A stretch of DNA of 41,819 nucleotides, from the NCBI GenBank assembly GCA_031281275.1, contig JAITFP010000089.1, forward strand, positions 1 to 41,819. The letters run 5' to 3'. The stretch comes from Candidatus Fibrimonadaceae bacterium. GTDB lineage: Bacteria; Fibrobacterota; Fibrobacteria; Fibrobacterales; Fibrobacteraceae. A model generated the notes under the pieces. The model searched no databases. It was not told where the DNA came from and saw nothing but the letters and a program-made list of their open reading frames with translations. This document shows positions 16,250-24,900 of the stretch, piece by piece (the first letter of the stretch is position 1; every line of letters starts with the position of its first letter). The position numbers and the translations under genes were made by a program.

Positions 16250-17028
16250 CAAAAACCTCAATCGTAGTGATTCCGCTTGGTAGTTTTGTTCGTCGTGGGT
16301 TAAGTGGCGCAATACATTATATTTTGTTTATTCTGGAGACTTTCAGAAATGTTTTTGCCACGGTGCAGTGCCATCATTTAACCGTTGAGCAAATGCACCG
16401 CATAGGCATAACAAGCATTCCACTCGTTGCAACAACATCTATTTTCACAGGCAGCATAATGAGCTGGCAACTCACATACCAATTCACAGATATGATTCCC
16501 CTCACTTATGTTGGAATGGCGGTTGGAAAATCTGTTATGACAGAACTAGCCCCTATTTTAACAGCTATGGTTTTGGCAGGGCGAGTTGGAGCCTCTATGT
16601 GCTCCGAGCTAGGTACAATGGCTGTGACCGAACAATTGGATGCCTTCAATGTTTTGGGGCTAAATCCCTATAAGTTTTTAATTGTTCCCCGCATTTCCTC
16701 TGCGGTAATAATGCTTCCGGTTTTAACCATACTCAGCATTTTCGTGGGGCTTTTGGGCGGTTTTGTGGTTGCTTATTTATATAAAGAAGTTAGTTTTCAC
16801 ATGTTCTTTTCTGGGGTTAGGTTAAGCTATAAAGACTGGGATTTTGCTGTTGGTTTAATAAAATCTGCGCTCTTTGGATTTTTTATATCCAGCTATGCCT
16901 GCTATTTTGGATATTATACCACGAATGGCGCAGAAGGTGTTGGAAAAAGCACAAAAGCAACCGTGGTATTCAGCATGACATCCATACTCATAGGCGGCTT
17001 TGCCTTATCCAAACTTTTACTCATTTAA
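16246..17028 (+). CDS. mlaE: MlaE-family lipid ABC transporter permease
   Basis: The 260-residue membrane protein matches the MlaE/YrbE permease of Gram-negative phospholipid transport. Landmarks are the N-terminal amphipathic helix, HRIGITSIPLVATTSIFTGSIMSWQ, the conserved ELAPILTAMVLAGRVGASMCSELGTMAVTEQLDA, and later NPYKFLIVPRI plus five to six hydrophobic segments. It overlaps the S41 protease gene by four bases (ATGA). The ATPase (mlaF) and MCE substrate-binding protein (mlaD) that normally follow are missing here: downstream is a convergent phosphatase gene 9 bases away. The partners must lie elsewhere. The system maintains outer-membrane lipid asymmetry by family knowledge. Confidence 0.9.
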   Translation: MTKTSIVVIPLGSFVRRGLSGAIHYILFILETFRNVFATVQCHHLTVEQMHRIGITSIPLVATTSIFTGSIMSWQLTYQFTDMIPLTYVGMAVGKSVMTELAPILTAMVLAGRVGASMCSELGTMAVTEQLDAFNVLGLNPYKFLIVPRISSAVIMLPVLTILSIFVGLLGGFVVAYLYKEVSFHMFFSGVRLSYKDWDFAVGLIKSALFGFFISSYACYFGYYTTNGAEGVGKSTKATVVFSMTSILIGGFALSKLLLI

Positions 17029-17037
17029 GCGGCATTC

Positions 17038-18498
17038 TTATAAATCGCACACCAAAATAGTAGCATCGTCTGCAAGCTCTTCTCCCCCACTAAAATCATC
17101 TACTTTTTTCAAAAGCGTTTCCACAAATTCCCTGCATCTTTTAGTTGCGGATTCTTTCATAAGATTATGAATGCGGTCGTGACCAAATTGTTCCTTTGCA
17201 GAATTCATCGCTTCGTTTATTCCATCTGTGTAAAGACCTATGCGGTACTTCCCATCTAGTTTCAGAACTCTGTCTTGTACTCTTATGTCTGGCATCATGC
17301 CAATAAAAAAACCGGATGATTTTAGCAATTCTATTTCACCTGTTTTTTTATTCATAATGGGCATAGGATTATGCCCTGCGCTGGTATATATGAATTCATT
17401 TGTGTTTTTTAACCATATCGCATAAAAAACCGTTATGAACTTTCCGCTATCCACCTCGGATACCAAAGTTTCGTTTATTGCCTTTAACGTTTTGGCAGGG
17501 CTTACTCCGTTGAATGGCGAAGATTTCAACATTATTTTGAACATGCTCATAAGCATTGCGGCAGCAGAGCCATGCCCAGATACATCGGCAACCACAAAGG
17601 CAATAACATTGTTATTCAATTCAAAGCAATCGTAGTAATCACCGCTAACATACAAATTGGCTTTGTATGCTGCATATACATCTAAAAGCCCTTTTGGAAA
17701 ACTTGTAGGAAGCAGTTGCCGCTGAATCAAGCTTGCTGCTTGCAAATCTTCTTTTAAGCTTTGATGCGCTTTTTGTAATTCTGCGTGAGTTACTTTTAAT
17801 TTTTCGTTTACTTTTACCAATTCTTCGTGAACTCTAAAAGATTCTATTAGGAGTCCAACTTGTGTAACCGCCGCATAAATCATTGCCGTGTCTTCACCGG
17901 TTATTGTAGCGTGATTTGTTAAGTCTAGCCAAAGCAAGCCTTCACACTTGAACTCCTTGCATTTAATGCAGGTGCTTCGTCTTATGTCTTCTGTGGGAGC
18001 ATTTATGGCAAGACCAGAATTTATATTTGTCCAGCAAAACTGATTTTTTGAATTGAAACTGGGGCAATTTGGTTTTTGGCATTTTTTGACTTTCCAGCAC
18101 TCGTTCAAGGCTCTTTTAAGCAAAGGAAAGGTGATATAGGCTTTGCTCCCAAGCAAGGAAAATGAATCTGTTTCTGGAACAGAGTTTACGAAAATATGCT
18201 TGTTGAGAAAAATAGCATCGGTATATTCGCCAGCCATGAAATTTATTTCAGGGCGAAAATCTTTAAGTTTTTCTTTGTCAAAGCCAACGCTGTGCAAAGG
18301 TTTTAGGCAAAAATTTTCGGAATCTACACCTAATACCATAACCCTATTGTAACCAGCCAATTCTCTAAATCCAAGGCACAAGCCGTTAAACAACTCCTCC
18401 ATATTTTGTGCCTGTGCTGTTATTTTCCCAATTTCGTTGGAAATAAAATATGCTTGCAATTGTTTTTTATGCGTATCTGTTAATTCAGGAAATGCCAT
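17038..18498 (-). CDS. GAF/Cys-cluster/SpoIIE-type PP2C phosphatase
   Basis: The 486-residue soluble protein has an N-terminal GAF-like sensor region (residues about 25-220). A seven-Cys cluster sits inside it: Cys134, 140, 145, 155, 177, 180 and 185, in CWKVKKCQKPNCPSF, FCW and TCIKCKEFKC. A short coiled coil (222-258) connects to a SpoIIE/RsbU PP2C domain: ASLIQRQLLP, VSGDYYDCF with Asp287, ADVSGHGSAAAMLM with Asp305, GLYTDGINEAMN, and a terminal ADDATILVCDL. RsbU-type enzymes dephosphorylate STAS antagonists in partner-switch pathways. The Cys cluster suggests redox or metal sensing (inference). It is convergent with mlaE (9-base gap) and divergent from the yfgM-like gene. Confidence 0.88.
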   Translation of the reverse strand: MAFPELTDTHKKQLQAYFISNEIGKITAQAQNMEELFNGLCLGFRELAGYNRVMVLGVDSENFCLKPLHSVGFDKEKLKDFRPEINFMAGEYTDAIFLNKHIFVNSVPETDSFSLLGSKAYITFPLLKRALNECWKVKKCQKPNCPSFNSKNQFCWTNINSGLAINAPTEDIRRSTCIKCKEFKCEGLLWLDLTNHATITGEDTAMIYAAVTQVGLLIESFRVHEELVKVNEKLKVTHAELQKAHQSLKEDLQAASLIQRQLLPTSFPKGLLDVYAAYKANLYVSGDYYDCFELNNNVIAFVVADVSGHGSAAAMLMSMFKIMLKSSPFNGVSPAKTLKAINETLVSEVDSGKFITVFYAIWLKNTNEFIYTSAGHNPMPIMNKKTGEIELLKSSGFFIGMMPDIRVQDRVLKLDGKYRIGLYTDGINEAMNSAKEQFGHDRIHNLMKESATKRCREFVETLLKKVDDFSGGEELADDATILVCDL

Positions 18499-18509
18499 TA
18501 CAAATAATT

Positions 18510-18533
18510 AATATAGCAAAAATTTTCTATATT
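18510..18533. promoter_or_regulatory. Divergent palindromic promoter-like element (phosphatase / yfgM-like)
   Basis: AATATAG at 18510-18516 and CTATATT at 18527-18533 are exact inverted copies around an A/T tract. The minus-strand reading, TTTTGCTATATT, ends 11 bases before the phosphatase ATG. The plus-strand reading, TTTTCTATATT, lies 42 bases before the ATG at 18576. It is the longest-leader member of the five divergent pairs. Confidence 0.5.
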
Positions 18534-18575
18534 CCATTTCACACAAATAACAATTCCGAGAACCCAGAGAATAAC

Positions 18576-19298
18576 ATGAACGAAAAAATGCCAAATTCAG
18601 GCAATAAAGCTGCGCCAAACTCGGCAGAGTCTTGGTTTGAATTCATAAAAACGGATTTTTGGCCCCGTCACGGAACAAAAGTCATAATTGCCCTTATGCT
18701 TGTGGCTGTGGCTATTTTTGCCATTATCCAGCATTTGGATGCCTCGCTTAAAAAAGAATCTGCAATGGCAGAAGACCTTGGAAAAGGCTTGGATTACATA
18801 TACATTGGTAAAAGCGATTCTGCCCTTATAGCCTTTGAAAGCGCAATGCAAAGCGGAGCACTCAAAGGACTCCCCCTTGCAAAGGCGGCTCTTTTGAGCG
18901 GCAACCTTCACCTGCAAAACAATGAGCTAGACCGTGCCGAAATTCTTTACAAGCAAGCCGTAGCCAATGCCTCTGGCGTTGAATTAATAGCTTCTGCAGC
19001 AGAACACGGGCTTGCTGTGGTGGCTATGGAAAAGCAAAACTATTCAGAGGCAATTTCTCTTTTGAACCAATTTGTGAATAAATATGGCAAACGCACCGGA
19101 GATTTAGCAAAGAGATACGCAAAAACCGAGCCTGTGGATATGGTTCCTACCGTTCCAGACGCTCTGTGGAAATTAACCCTTTGCTATATGGAAACAAAAG
19201 ATATTGACAAGGCAAAGCAAACTGCCCAAAAACTTTTGAAAATTTATGGAGATTCACCAAAAGCCGCAGATGCCTCAAAACTGCTAGCAACACTGTAA
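18576..19298 (+). CDS. YfgM-like single-pass TPR protein (PpiD partner)
   Basis: The product (240 residues from ATG 18576) has a short cytoplasmic N-terminus, one membrane helix (residues about 35-53, KVIIALMLVAVAIFAIIQHL) and a periplasmic helical-repeat region. That region contains TPR-like motifs: GLPLAKAALLSGNLHLQNNELDRAEILYKQAV, AEHGLAVVAMEKQNYSEAISLLNQFV, and ALWKLTLCYMETKDIDKAKQTAQKLLKIYG. This is the architecture of YfgM, an ancillary SecYEG protein that binds PpiD in E. coli. The next gene, 12 bases on, is a PpiD-like isomerase, which strongly supports the call. An in-frame start at 18450 exists, but it would overlap the divergent phosphatase gene and add an unlikely hydrophobic extension. 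It would also precede the promoter-like element, so 18576 is preferred. Confidence 0.7.
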   Translation: MNEKMPNSGNKAAPNSAESWFEFIKTDFWPRHGTKVIIALMLVAVAIFAIIQHLDASLKKESAMAEDLGKGLDYIYIGKSDSALIAFESAMQSGALKGLPLAKAALLSGNLHLQNNELDRAEILYKQAVANASGVELIASAAEHGLAVVAMEKQNYSEAISLLNQFVNKYGKRTGDLAKRYAKTEPVDMVPTVPDALWKLTLCYMETKDIDKAKQTAQKLLKIYGDSPKAADASKLLATL

Positions 19299-19310
19299 GG
19301 AGAAATAAAT

Positions 19311-21119
19311 ATGTTAACTTGGATAAGTGAAAATGCCAAATGGGTAATCTATATATCAATAGCAGGAATAGCCGCTGGTTTGTTGTTTATGGATATGTCT
19401 TCTTTGCAAATAGACAAAAGACCTCCTGTGGGCACAGTCAATGGCGAAAAACTTTCAAACGATTTATTTGATATACGTCTGCGACAAATACAGAGCCAGC
19501 AAAGCGGGCTTTCCAACGAACAGGCTTTTCAGCTCAGGGAAAATTTGTTCAAATCTTTTGTTCAGCAGCATTTAATTCAAAAATTAATTGCAAACGCAAA
19601 AATAAAAGCATCTGTCTATGAAATGTCCAAAGATTTGCGCAACGATCCACCTCAAGGCATAGATAGAGAACCTTCCTTTCAAACAGATGGAGTTTTTGAT
19701 TTTGCAAAGTACGAGGCTTGGCTCTCTAACCCAGAAACCTATAATATTCCCTTTATGATGGAATACGAAAATATACTCAAAACAGCAAAAATTCCAGAAA
19801 AACAACTTCGTGTTTTTATCAGTGCAGGACTACAACCCTCCACATTGGAAGCTAAATACAGAGTGCTGAACAGAGAGACAAAATTTGAGCTTTTGAGCGC
19901 ACAAGGCAAACCGAATTCTTTTGAAGATATTTCCGTTTCGCAAGGTTCAATAGATTCTCTTTTCAAAGCAGAACCGGATAGTTTTTATGTGGCAGAAGAT
20001 TTGGCTAAGGTAAATTACGTTGCTATTCCCATTGCTCCTAGCGAAAAAGATGTGGAAAGCACTTTTGAATATGCCAAAATGCTGCTTGCCCAAATAAGAG
20101 AGGGAGCAGATTTTGCAGACATTGCCCGCAACAGTTCCGAAGACCCAGGTTCCGCCGCCCAAGGGGGCGAGCTTGGAGATTACACTCCGCATGGAACATG
20201 GGTAGCAGAATTTGACAGTGTTGCATTTGCTTTGGATTCTGGAAAAATAAGCGAGCCTGTGCGTTCACAATTTGGCTACCATATAATCCAAAGCCTTGGA
20301 AAGAGAATTGAAAACGATGAAGAACAAGTGAAGGCAAGGCACATACTTCTTGTTGTTAATGCAACTTCGGAAACCATAGACAGCCTTGAGGCTATTTTGA
20401 ACGAAGTGAAAACAGATGTGGACAATGGCAAAAGTTTTGAAGAAGCCGCAAAAGCCAAAAACCTAACACCGCAAAATTCCAACTGGTTCAAAAGAGGCGG
20501 CGAAGTTTCGGAGCTTGGTCATATATCTGGATTGTCTTCTTATGCCTTTTTTAATCCCTTGCGCCCAAAAGAAGATTCTAAAACCTCTGAAATTTTGCAA
20601 AACCCAAAATGGGTGGCTCTGTTTGAAAAAGCAGGCAATTTAGCCGCAGGCTCAAGGAGTGAGGAATTTGCAAAAACAAAAATTGAGCAAAATTTAAAAT
20701 CAAAAGCCAAAGCAGTAGCTATCGCAGATTATCTAAAAGCGAATACCAGCAAACTTTCTGAAATTACCGTTTTGGATTCCGCATCAAAAAATATTTTGGA
20801 AAAGGCATCAATAGATTCCCTCTCAGTTTCTTTTGAAAGCTATTTGCCTGGTCTTGGATACGCCACCCCCGAAGTTTACAATGCCCTTTCAACGGCAAAA
20901 GAAGGCACGTGGAGTGGTCCATACATAAGCACACAAAACGCGGTGCTTATAAAGATTCTTAAAAAGACTGTGCCAAGCGAAGAAGCTCTAAGCACAACTA
21001 TAACAGACGAACTTTCAATGAATTGGCAATACGGTTCTTTTGGCGTATTCGACGACTATATGCACAATATGGAAGCCAGCGCAAATTTTGTTAATATTTT
21101 GTTTTTGTATTATAAGTAA
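19311..21119 (+). CDS. ppiD: PpiD/SurA-like periplasmic peptidyl-prolyl isomerase
   Basis: The 602-residue product has PpiD architecture. A short cytoplasmic tail precedes one membrane helix (residues 11-28, VIYISIAGIAAGLLFM). A SurA-N-like helical chaperone domain follows (VNGEKLSNDLFDIRLRQIQSQ; LRENLFKSFVQQHLIQKLI), then parvulin-type domains. The first, about 229-330, has AQIREGADFADIARNSSEDPGSAAQGGELG and FGYHIIQSLGKR. The second, about 336-410, starts VKARHILLVV but is degenerate after FEEAAKAKN. PpiD assists folding of proteins leaving the Sec translocon. AAGGAG sits 8 bases upstream of the ATG. The yfgM-like gene is 12 bases upstream, so the two form an operon. Confidence 0.88.
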   Translation: MLTWISENAKWVIYISIAGIAAGLLFMDMSSLQIDKRPPVGTVNGEKLSNDLFDIRLRQIQSQQSGLSNEQAFQLRENLFKSFVQQHLIQKLIANAKIKASVYEMSKDLRNDPPQGIDREPSFQTDGVFDFAKYEAWLSNPETYNIPFMMEYENILKTAKIPEKQLRVFISAGLQPSTLEAKYRVLNRETKFELLSAQGKPNSFEDISVSQGSIDSLFKAEPDSFYVAEDLAKVNYVAIPIAPSEKDVESTFEYAKMLLAQIREGADFADIARNSSEDPGSAAQGGELGDYTPHGTWVAEFDSVAFALDSGKISEPVRSQFGYHIIQSLGKRIENDEEQVKARHILLVVNATSETIDSLEAILNEVKTDVDNGKSFEEAAKAKNLTPQNSNWFKRGGEVSELGHISGLSSYAFFNPLRPKEDSKTSEILQNPKWVALFEKAGNLAAGSRSEEFAKTKIEQNLKSKAKAVAIADYLKANTSKLSEITVLDSASKNILEKASIDSLSVSFESYLPGLGYATPEVYNALSTAKEGTWSGPYISTQNAVLIKILKKTVPSEEALSTTITDELSMNWQYGSFGVFDDYMHNMEASANFVNILFLYYK

Positions 21120-21138
21120 AATTTTTTTGGTGGGGCGG

Positions 21139-21157
21139 CCCCCCCCCCCCCCCCCCC
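21139..21157. repeat. Homopolymer tract of 19 C
   Basis: Nineteen consecutive C lie 19 bases after the ppiD stop and 45 bases before the ATG at 21203. They lie outside the assigned coding regions. Such long C/G runs are slippage-prone and control phase variation in several bacteria. An assembly-length error is also possible. Confidence 0.9.
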
Positions 21158-21202
21158 ATTAAATGCGGATTTTCTCGGCTCCGTTGGCAGGGGGTTGTGA
21201 AT

Positions 21203-21952
21203 ATGGCAAAATCTATTTTCATTTTGCTGCTTTTTGCTTTTGTCGCTCACGGGCAAGATGAAATTAAACGACTTGCTATTCTGAGAACCGTTGACGATGG
21301 CGAACCATCCGTGGAAATTACGGACTTGCTTTACCTTACAGTGAGGTTGCGTGAAATTGCTGGCAATGTTTTGCAGAAGAATTATGGAATAATGACGGAG
21401 CAGAGCATTATTGATAAGCTGGGTGGTAGGGAAATTGCGGTGAAGATTTGCAAGGAAACTGAGGGTTGTTTGGCGCAGCTTGGTAGGAAGATAAATGCGG
21501 ATTATATAGGGCAAGCGAGATTGGGGCGTTTTGGTAGCAATTTGACCATTAGCGTGGAATTGTACAATAGCGGAAACGGTTTGCAGGCTAGCCCTGGGCT
21601 TACAGGGCAGGCTGAAAATATATCCGGCTTGCTTGATATTTTGAATAAGAAAGCACCGGAGATGTTCGGGAAAATGCCCGGCATTGTCTATGAGCCGAAG
21701 CCTGCCAAGAAAAAGCATACTATGGTAGCTGTGGCATTGGATATTGCTGGGGTTGTGCTTGTTTCTTCTGGGCTGGTGGCAAATGCAAATATGCAGGATG
21801 CGTTGGATAGATATGGCAAGCGTGGGCAGCCTCAGGAACATTACAAAGATGCTTGGCAAGATGTGAAGAGTAGCCGTAGCGCGAGGAATATCCGTTATAT
21901 TACTGGCGGTGCGGCTTTGGCTTCGGGAATAGGGGTGCATATATGGTTTTGA
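21203..21952 (+). CDS. TolB-like N-domain membrane protein, partner of the giant FISUMP lipoprotein
   Basis: The product (249 residues from ATG 21203) has a signal peptide (AKSIFILLLFAFVAHGQ) followed by a domain closely similar to the N-terminus of the protein at 11613-13397. Shared stretches include KRLAILRTVDDGEPSVEITD, LREIAGNVL, QSIIDKLG, DYIGQARLGRFGSNLTISVELY and FGKMPGIV. Two hydrophobic segments end it: HTMVAVALDIAGVVLVSSGLVAN and IRYITGGAALASGIGVHIWF. Function is unknown; TolB-N/FlgO-like is only a fold impression. A GTG at 21197 is an alternative start, but the ATG has a better-spaced AGGGGG. The stop lies 10 bases inside the next gene. A 19-C tract precedes it. Confidence 0.7.
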   Translation: MAKSIFILLLFAFVAHGQDEIKRLAILRTVDDGEPSVEITDLLYLTVRLREIAGNVLQKNYGIMTEQSIIDKLGGREIAVKICKETEGCLAQLGRKINADYIGQARLGRFGSNLTISVELYNSGNGLQASPGLTGQAENISGLLDILNKKAPEMFGKMPGIVYEPKPAKKKHTMVAVALDIAGVVLVSSGLVANANMQDALDRYGKRGQPQEHYKDAWQDVKSSRSARNIRYITGGAALASGIGVHIWF

Positions 21953-24900
21953 GATTTTTTCTATTAGGCATTTTTCTTTTGATGTCCTGTGCGGAAGGTG
22001 AGCGTGATAATCCTGATGATCGGGAGAGCAAAAATTATGTGGGCGTTTCGTCAAGCTCTGTCGTAGTGTCGCGGAGCAGTTCTAGCGTTGCAACATACAC
22101 TCTGGCTTGTACTGCTGTGCCTTCAACAGGCATTGTAAACACAACGATAATCCCGCCGGTAGTGACCTGTAATGGCACAACAATTAGTGGCGGTCTTGAT
22201 TGGACTGGGGCACCGAATTGGAATAATCCTGCGATAGGCACATATAGAAGCATATCGGTAATGGCAAATTATGGAGAGTGCAGCGGCAGAACTGCCATCT
22301 GTAGCGGTATATTAACGGTAAGCCCGGCACCTTCTGTAGATGAGCTTACTTGCATGGGTATGCCAATGACTGGAGTCACAGGCACGGCTATAACGCAACC
22401 AACGGTCAGATGCGGTGTCAATACAGTTACAACCGACATTAGCTGGACAAATGCGCCTACTTGGTTTAATCCTGCGGCTTCCACATATAATGTATCGGCT
22501 ACAGCAAGTTGCGGAGGAAGCATTAAAACAGCAAGCTGCGGAACATTAACAATAGCATCCGTACTAACTTGCGCTACTGTGCCTCCAGCAGGTACGGTAG
22601 GCACAGCAATAACCGCACCGGCTGTGATTTGCAATGGCTCAACAGTTAGTAACAACAATCTTGATTGGACTGGTGCACCGAATTGGAGCAATCCTATGGC
22701 AGGTACATACAGTGGCATATCTGTATCGGCAAGCTATGGAGAATGTAGTGGCATAACTACTACCTGTGGCGGCAAATTAACGGTAGGTTCTGTGTTAGCT
22801 TGCGCTACTGTACCTTCAACAGGCACAACAGGCACAGCAATGACTGCGCCAGCAGTTACTTGTGATGGTACAGCACTTAGTAGCGGTCTTAATTGGACTG
22901 GAGCACCGAATTGGAACAATCCTATGGCAGGTACATACAGTGGCATATCTGTATCGGCAAGCTCTGGAAACTGTAGCGGCAAAACTGCCACCTGCGGCGG
23001 CTCATTAACTGTAGGCTCCGTACTAGCTTGCTCTGCTGTACCATCAACTGGTATTGCAGGAGCAACAATAACCGCTCCGACAGTTACTTGCAATGGCACA
23101 GCACTTAGTAGCGGTCTTAATTGGACTGGAGCACCGAATTGGAGCAATCCTGTGGTAGGTACACATAGCAACATATCTGTATCTGCAAGCTCTGGAGATT
23201 GCAACGGAAAAACCGCCACTTGTAACGGTACATTAACTGTAGGTGCAGCACCTTCTGTAGATGAGCTTACCTGCACAGGTATGCCAATGACTGGTGTCAC
23301 TGGCACGGCTGTAACGCAACCAACTGTTAGATGCGGAACCAACACGGTTACCAGCAGCATCACTTGGACAAATGCACCGAATTGGGCTAATCCTGCTGCT
23401 GCCACATATAACGTATCGGCTACGGCAAATTGTGGAGGAAGCACCAAAACAGCAAGCTGCGGCACATTGACAGTAGCCTCCGTGCTAGCTTGCTCTAGCG
23501 TACCTGCAACAGGCACAGCAGGCGCGGCAATAACCGCACCGACTGTAACTTGCAACGGTACAACAGTTAGTAGCGGTCTTAATTGGACAGGTGCGCCGAA
23601 TTGGAGTACTCCTGCGGCAGGCACATACAGTAGTGTATCTGTATCTGCAAGCTCTGGAAATTGTAGCGGTAAAACAGCCACGTGTAGCGGTACATTGACA
23701 GTAGCCTCCGTACTCTCTTGTGCTACCGTACCTACCTCAGGCATAGTAAGCACGGCAATAACCGCACCGACAGTTACTTGTGATGGCACAACAGTTAGTA
23801 GCGGTCTTAATTGGACTGGCGCACCTGCTTGGAATAATCCCTCAGCAGGTACATACAGTAATGTATCTGTATCAGCGAGTTCTGGAAACTGTAGCGGAAA
23901 ATCCGCTACCTGTAGCGGCACATTAACAGTATCTTCCGTACTAGCCTGCTCTGCAATACCTTCAACAGGCATTGCAGGCACAGCAATAACCGCTCCAACT
24001 GTGACTTGCAATGGCACAACAATTAGCAACGGTCTTAATTGGACAGGCGCACCAACTTGGAGTAATCCTACAGCAGGTACGTATAGTGGTGTATCGGTAT
24101 CGGCAAGTTCTGGAGATTGCAATGGCAAAACGGCTACTTGTAGTGGCACATTAACAGTAGCCTCCGTACTAACTTGTGCTAACGTACCTTCATCAGGTAC
24201 AGCAGGTACGGCAATAACCGCACCAATTGTGACTTGTGACGGTACTACGGTTAGCAGTGGTCTTTCTTGGACTGGTGCGCCAACTTGGAGCAATCCTGCG
24301 GCAGGGACATATCCTTATATATCTGTATCTGCAAGTTCAGGAAATTGTAGCGGAAAAACCGCTAGTTGTGGAGGAACATTAACTGTGGCATCTGTGCTAG
24401 CTTGCGCTAGCGTACCTACGACAGGCACAGCAGGTACGGCAATAACCGCTCCGACAGTAACTTGCAACGGCACAGCACTTAGCGGTGGTTTTACTTGGAC
24501 TGGTGCACCGAATTGGACTACTCCTGCGGCAGGTACTTATAGTGGTATATCGGTATCTGCAAACTCTGGAGATTGTAGTGGCAAAACTGCAACCTGTAGT
24601 GGAACATTATCTGTAGCCTCTGTGCTAGCTTGTGCTAGTGTACCTACATCTGGCATAGCAGGCACGGCAATAACCGCACCGATTGTGACTTGCAATGGTA
24701 CAGCAGTTAGTAGCGGTATTAGTTGGAAAAACGCACCGAATTGGACTACTCCTGCGGCAGGTACATACAGTAGTATATCTGTATCTGCAAGCTCTGGAGA
24801 ATGTAACGGAAAATCCGCAACTTGTAGCGGAACATTGACAGTATCTTCCGTACTAGCTTGCTCTGCAATACCTTCATCAGGCATAGCAGGCACGGCAATA

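Noticed and set aside
18450-18575. N-terminal extension of the yfgM-like gene from 18450
   Set aside because: It would overlap the divergent phosphatase start and both promoter-like elements, and adds a second unlikely hydrophobic stretch. ATG 18576 fits the family layout.
21110-22054. Minus-strand 314-residue frame reading through the poly-C tract as a Gly run
   Set aside because: It is opposite two well-supported overlapping genes, and its sequence is low-complexity with no family features.
22734-24293. Long open frames on the minus strand opposite the Cys-repeat array, 519 residues and several others to 25049
   Set aside because: They are mirror images of the plus-strand repeats, have no ribosome-binding site, and repeat with the same period. 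The plus strand has the lipoprotein signal and known domains.
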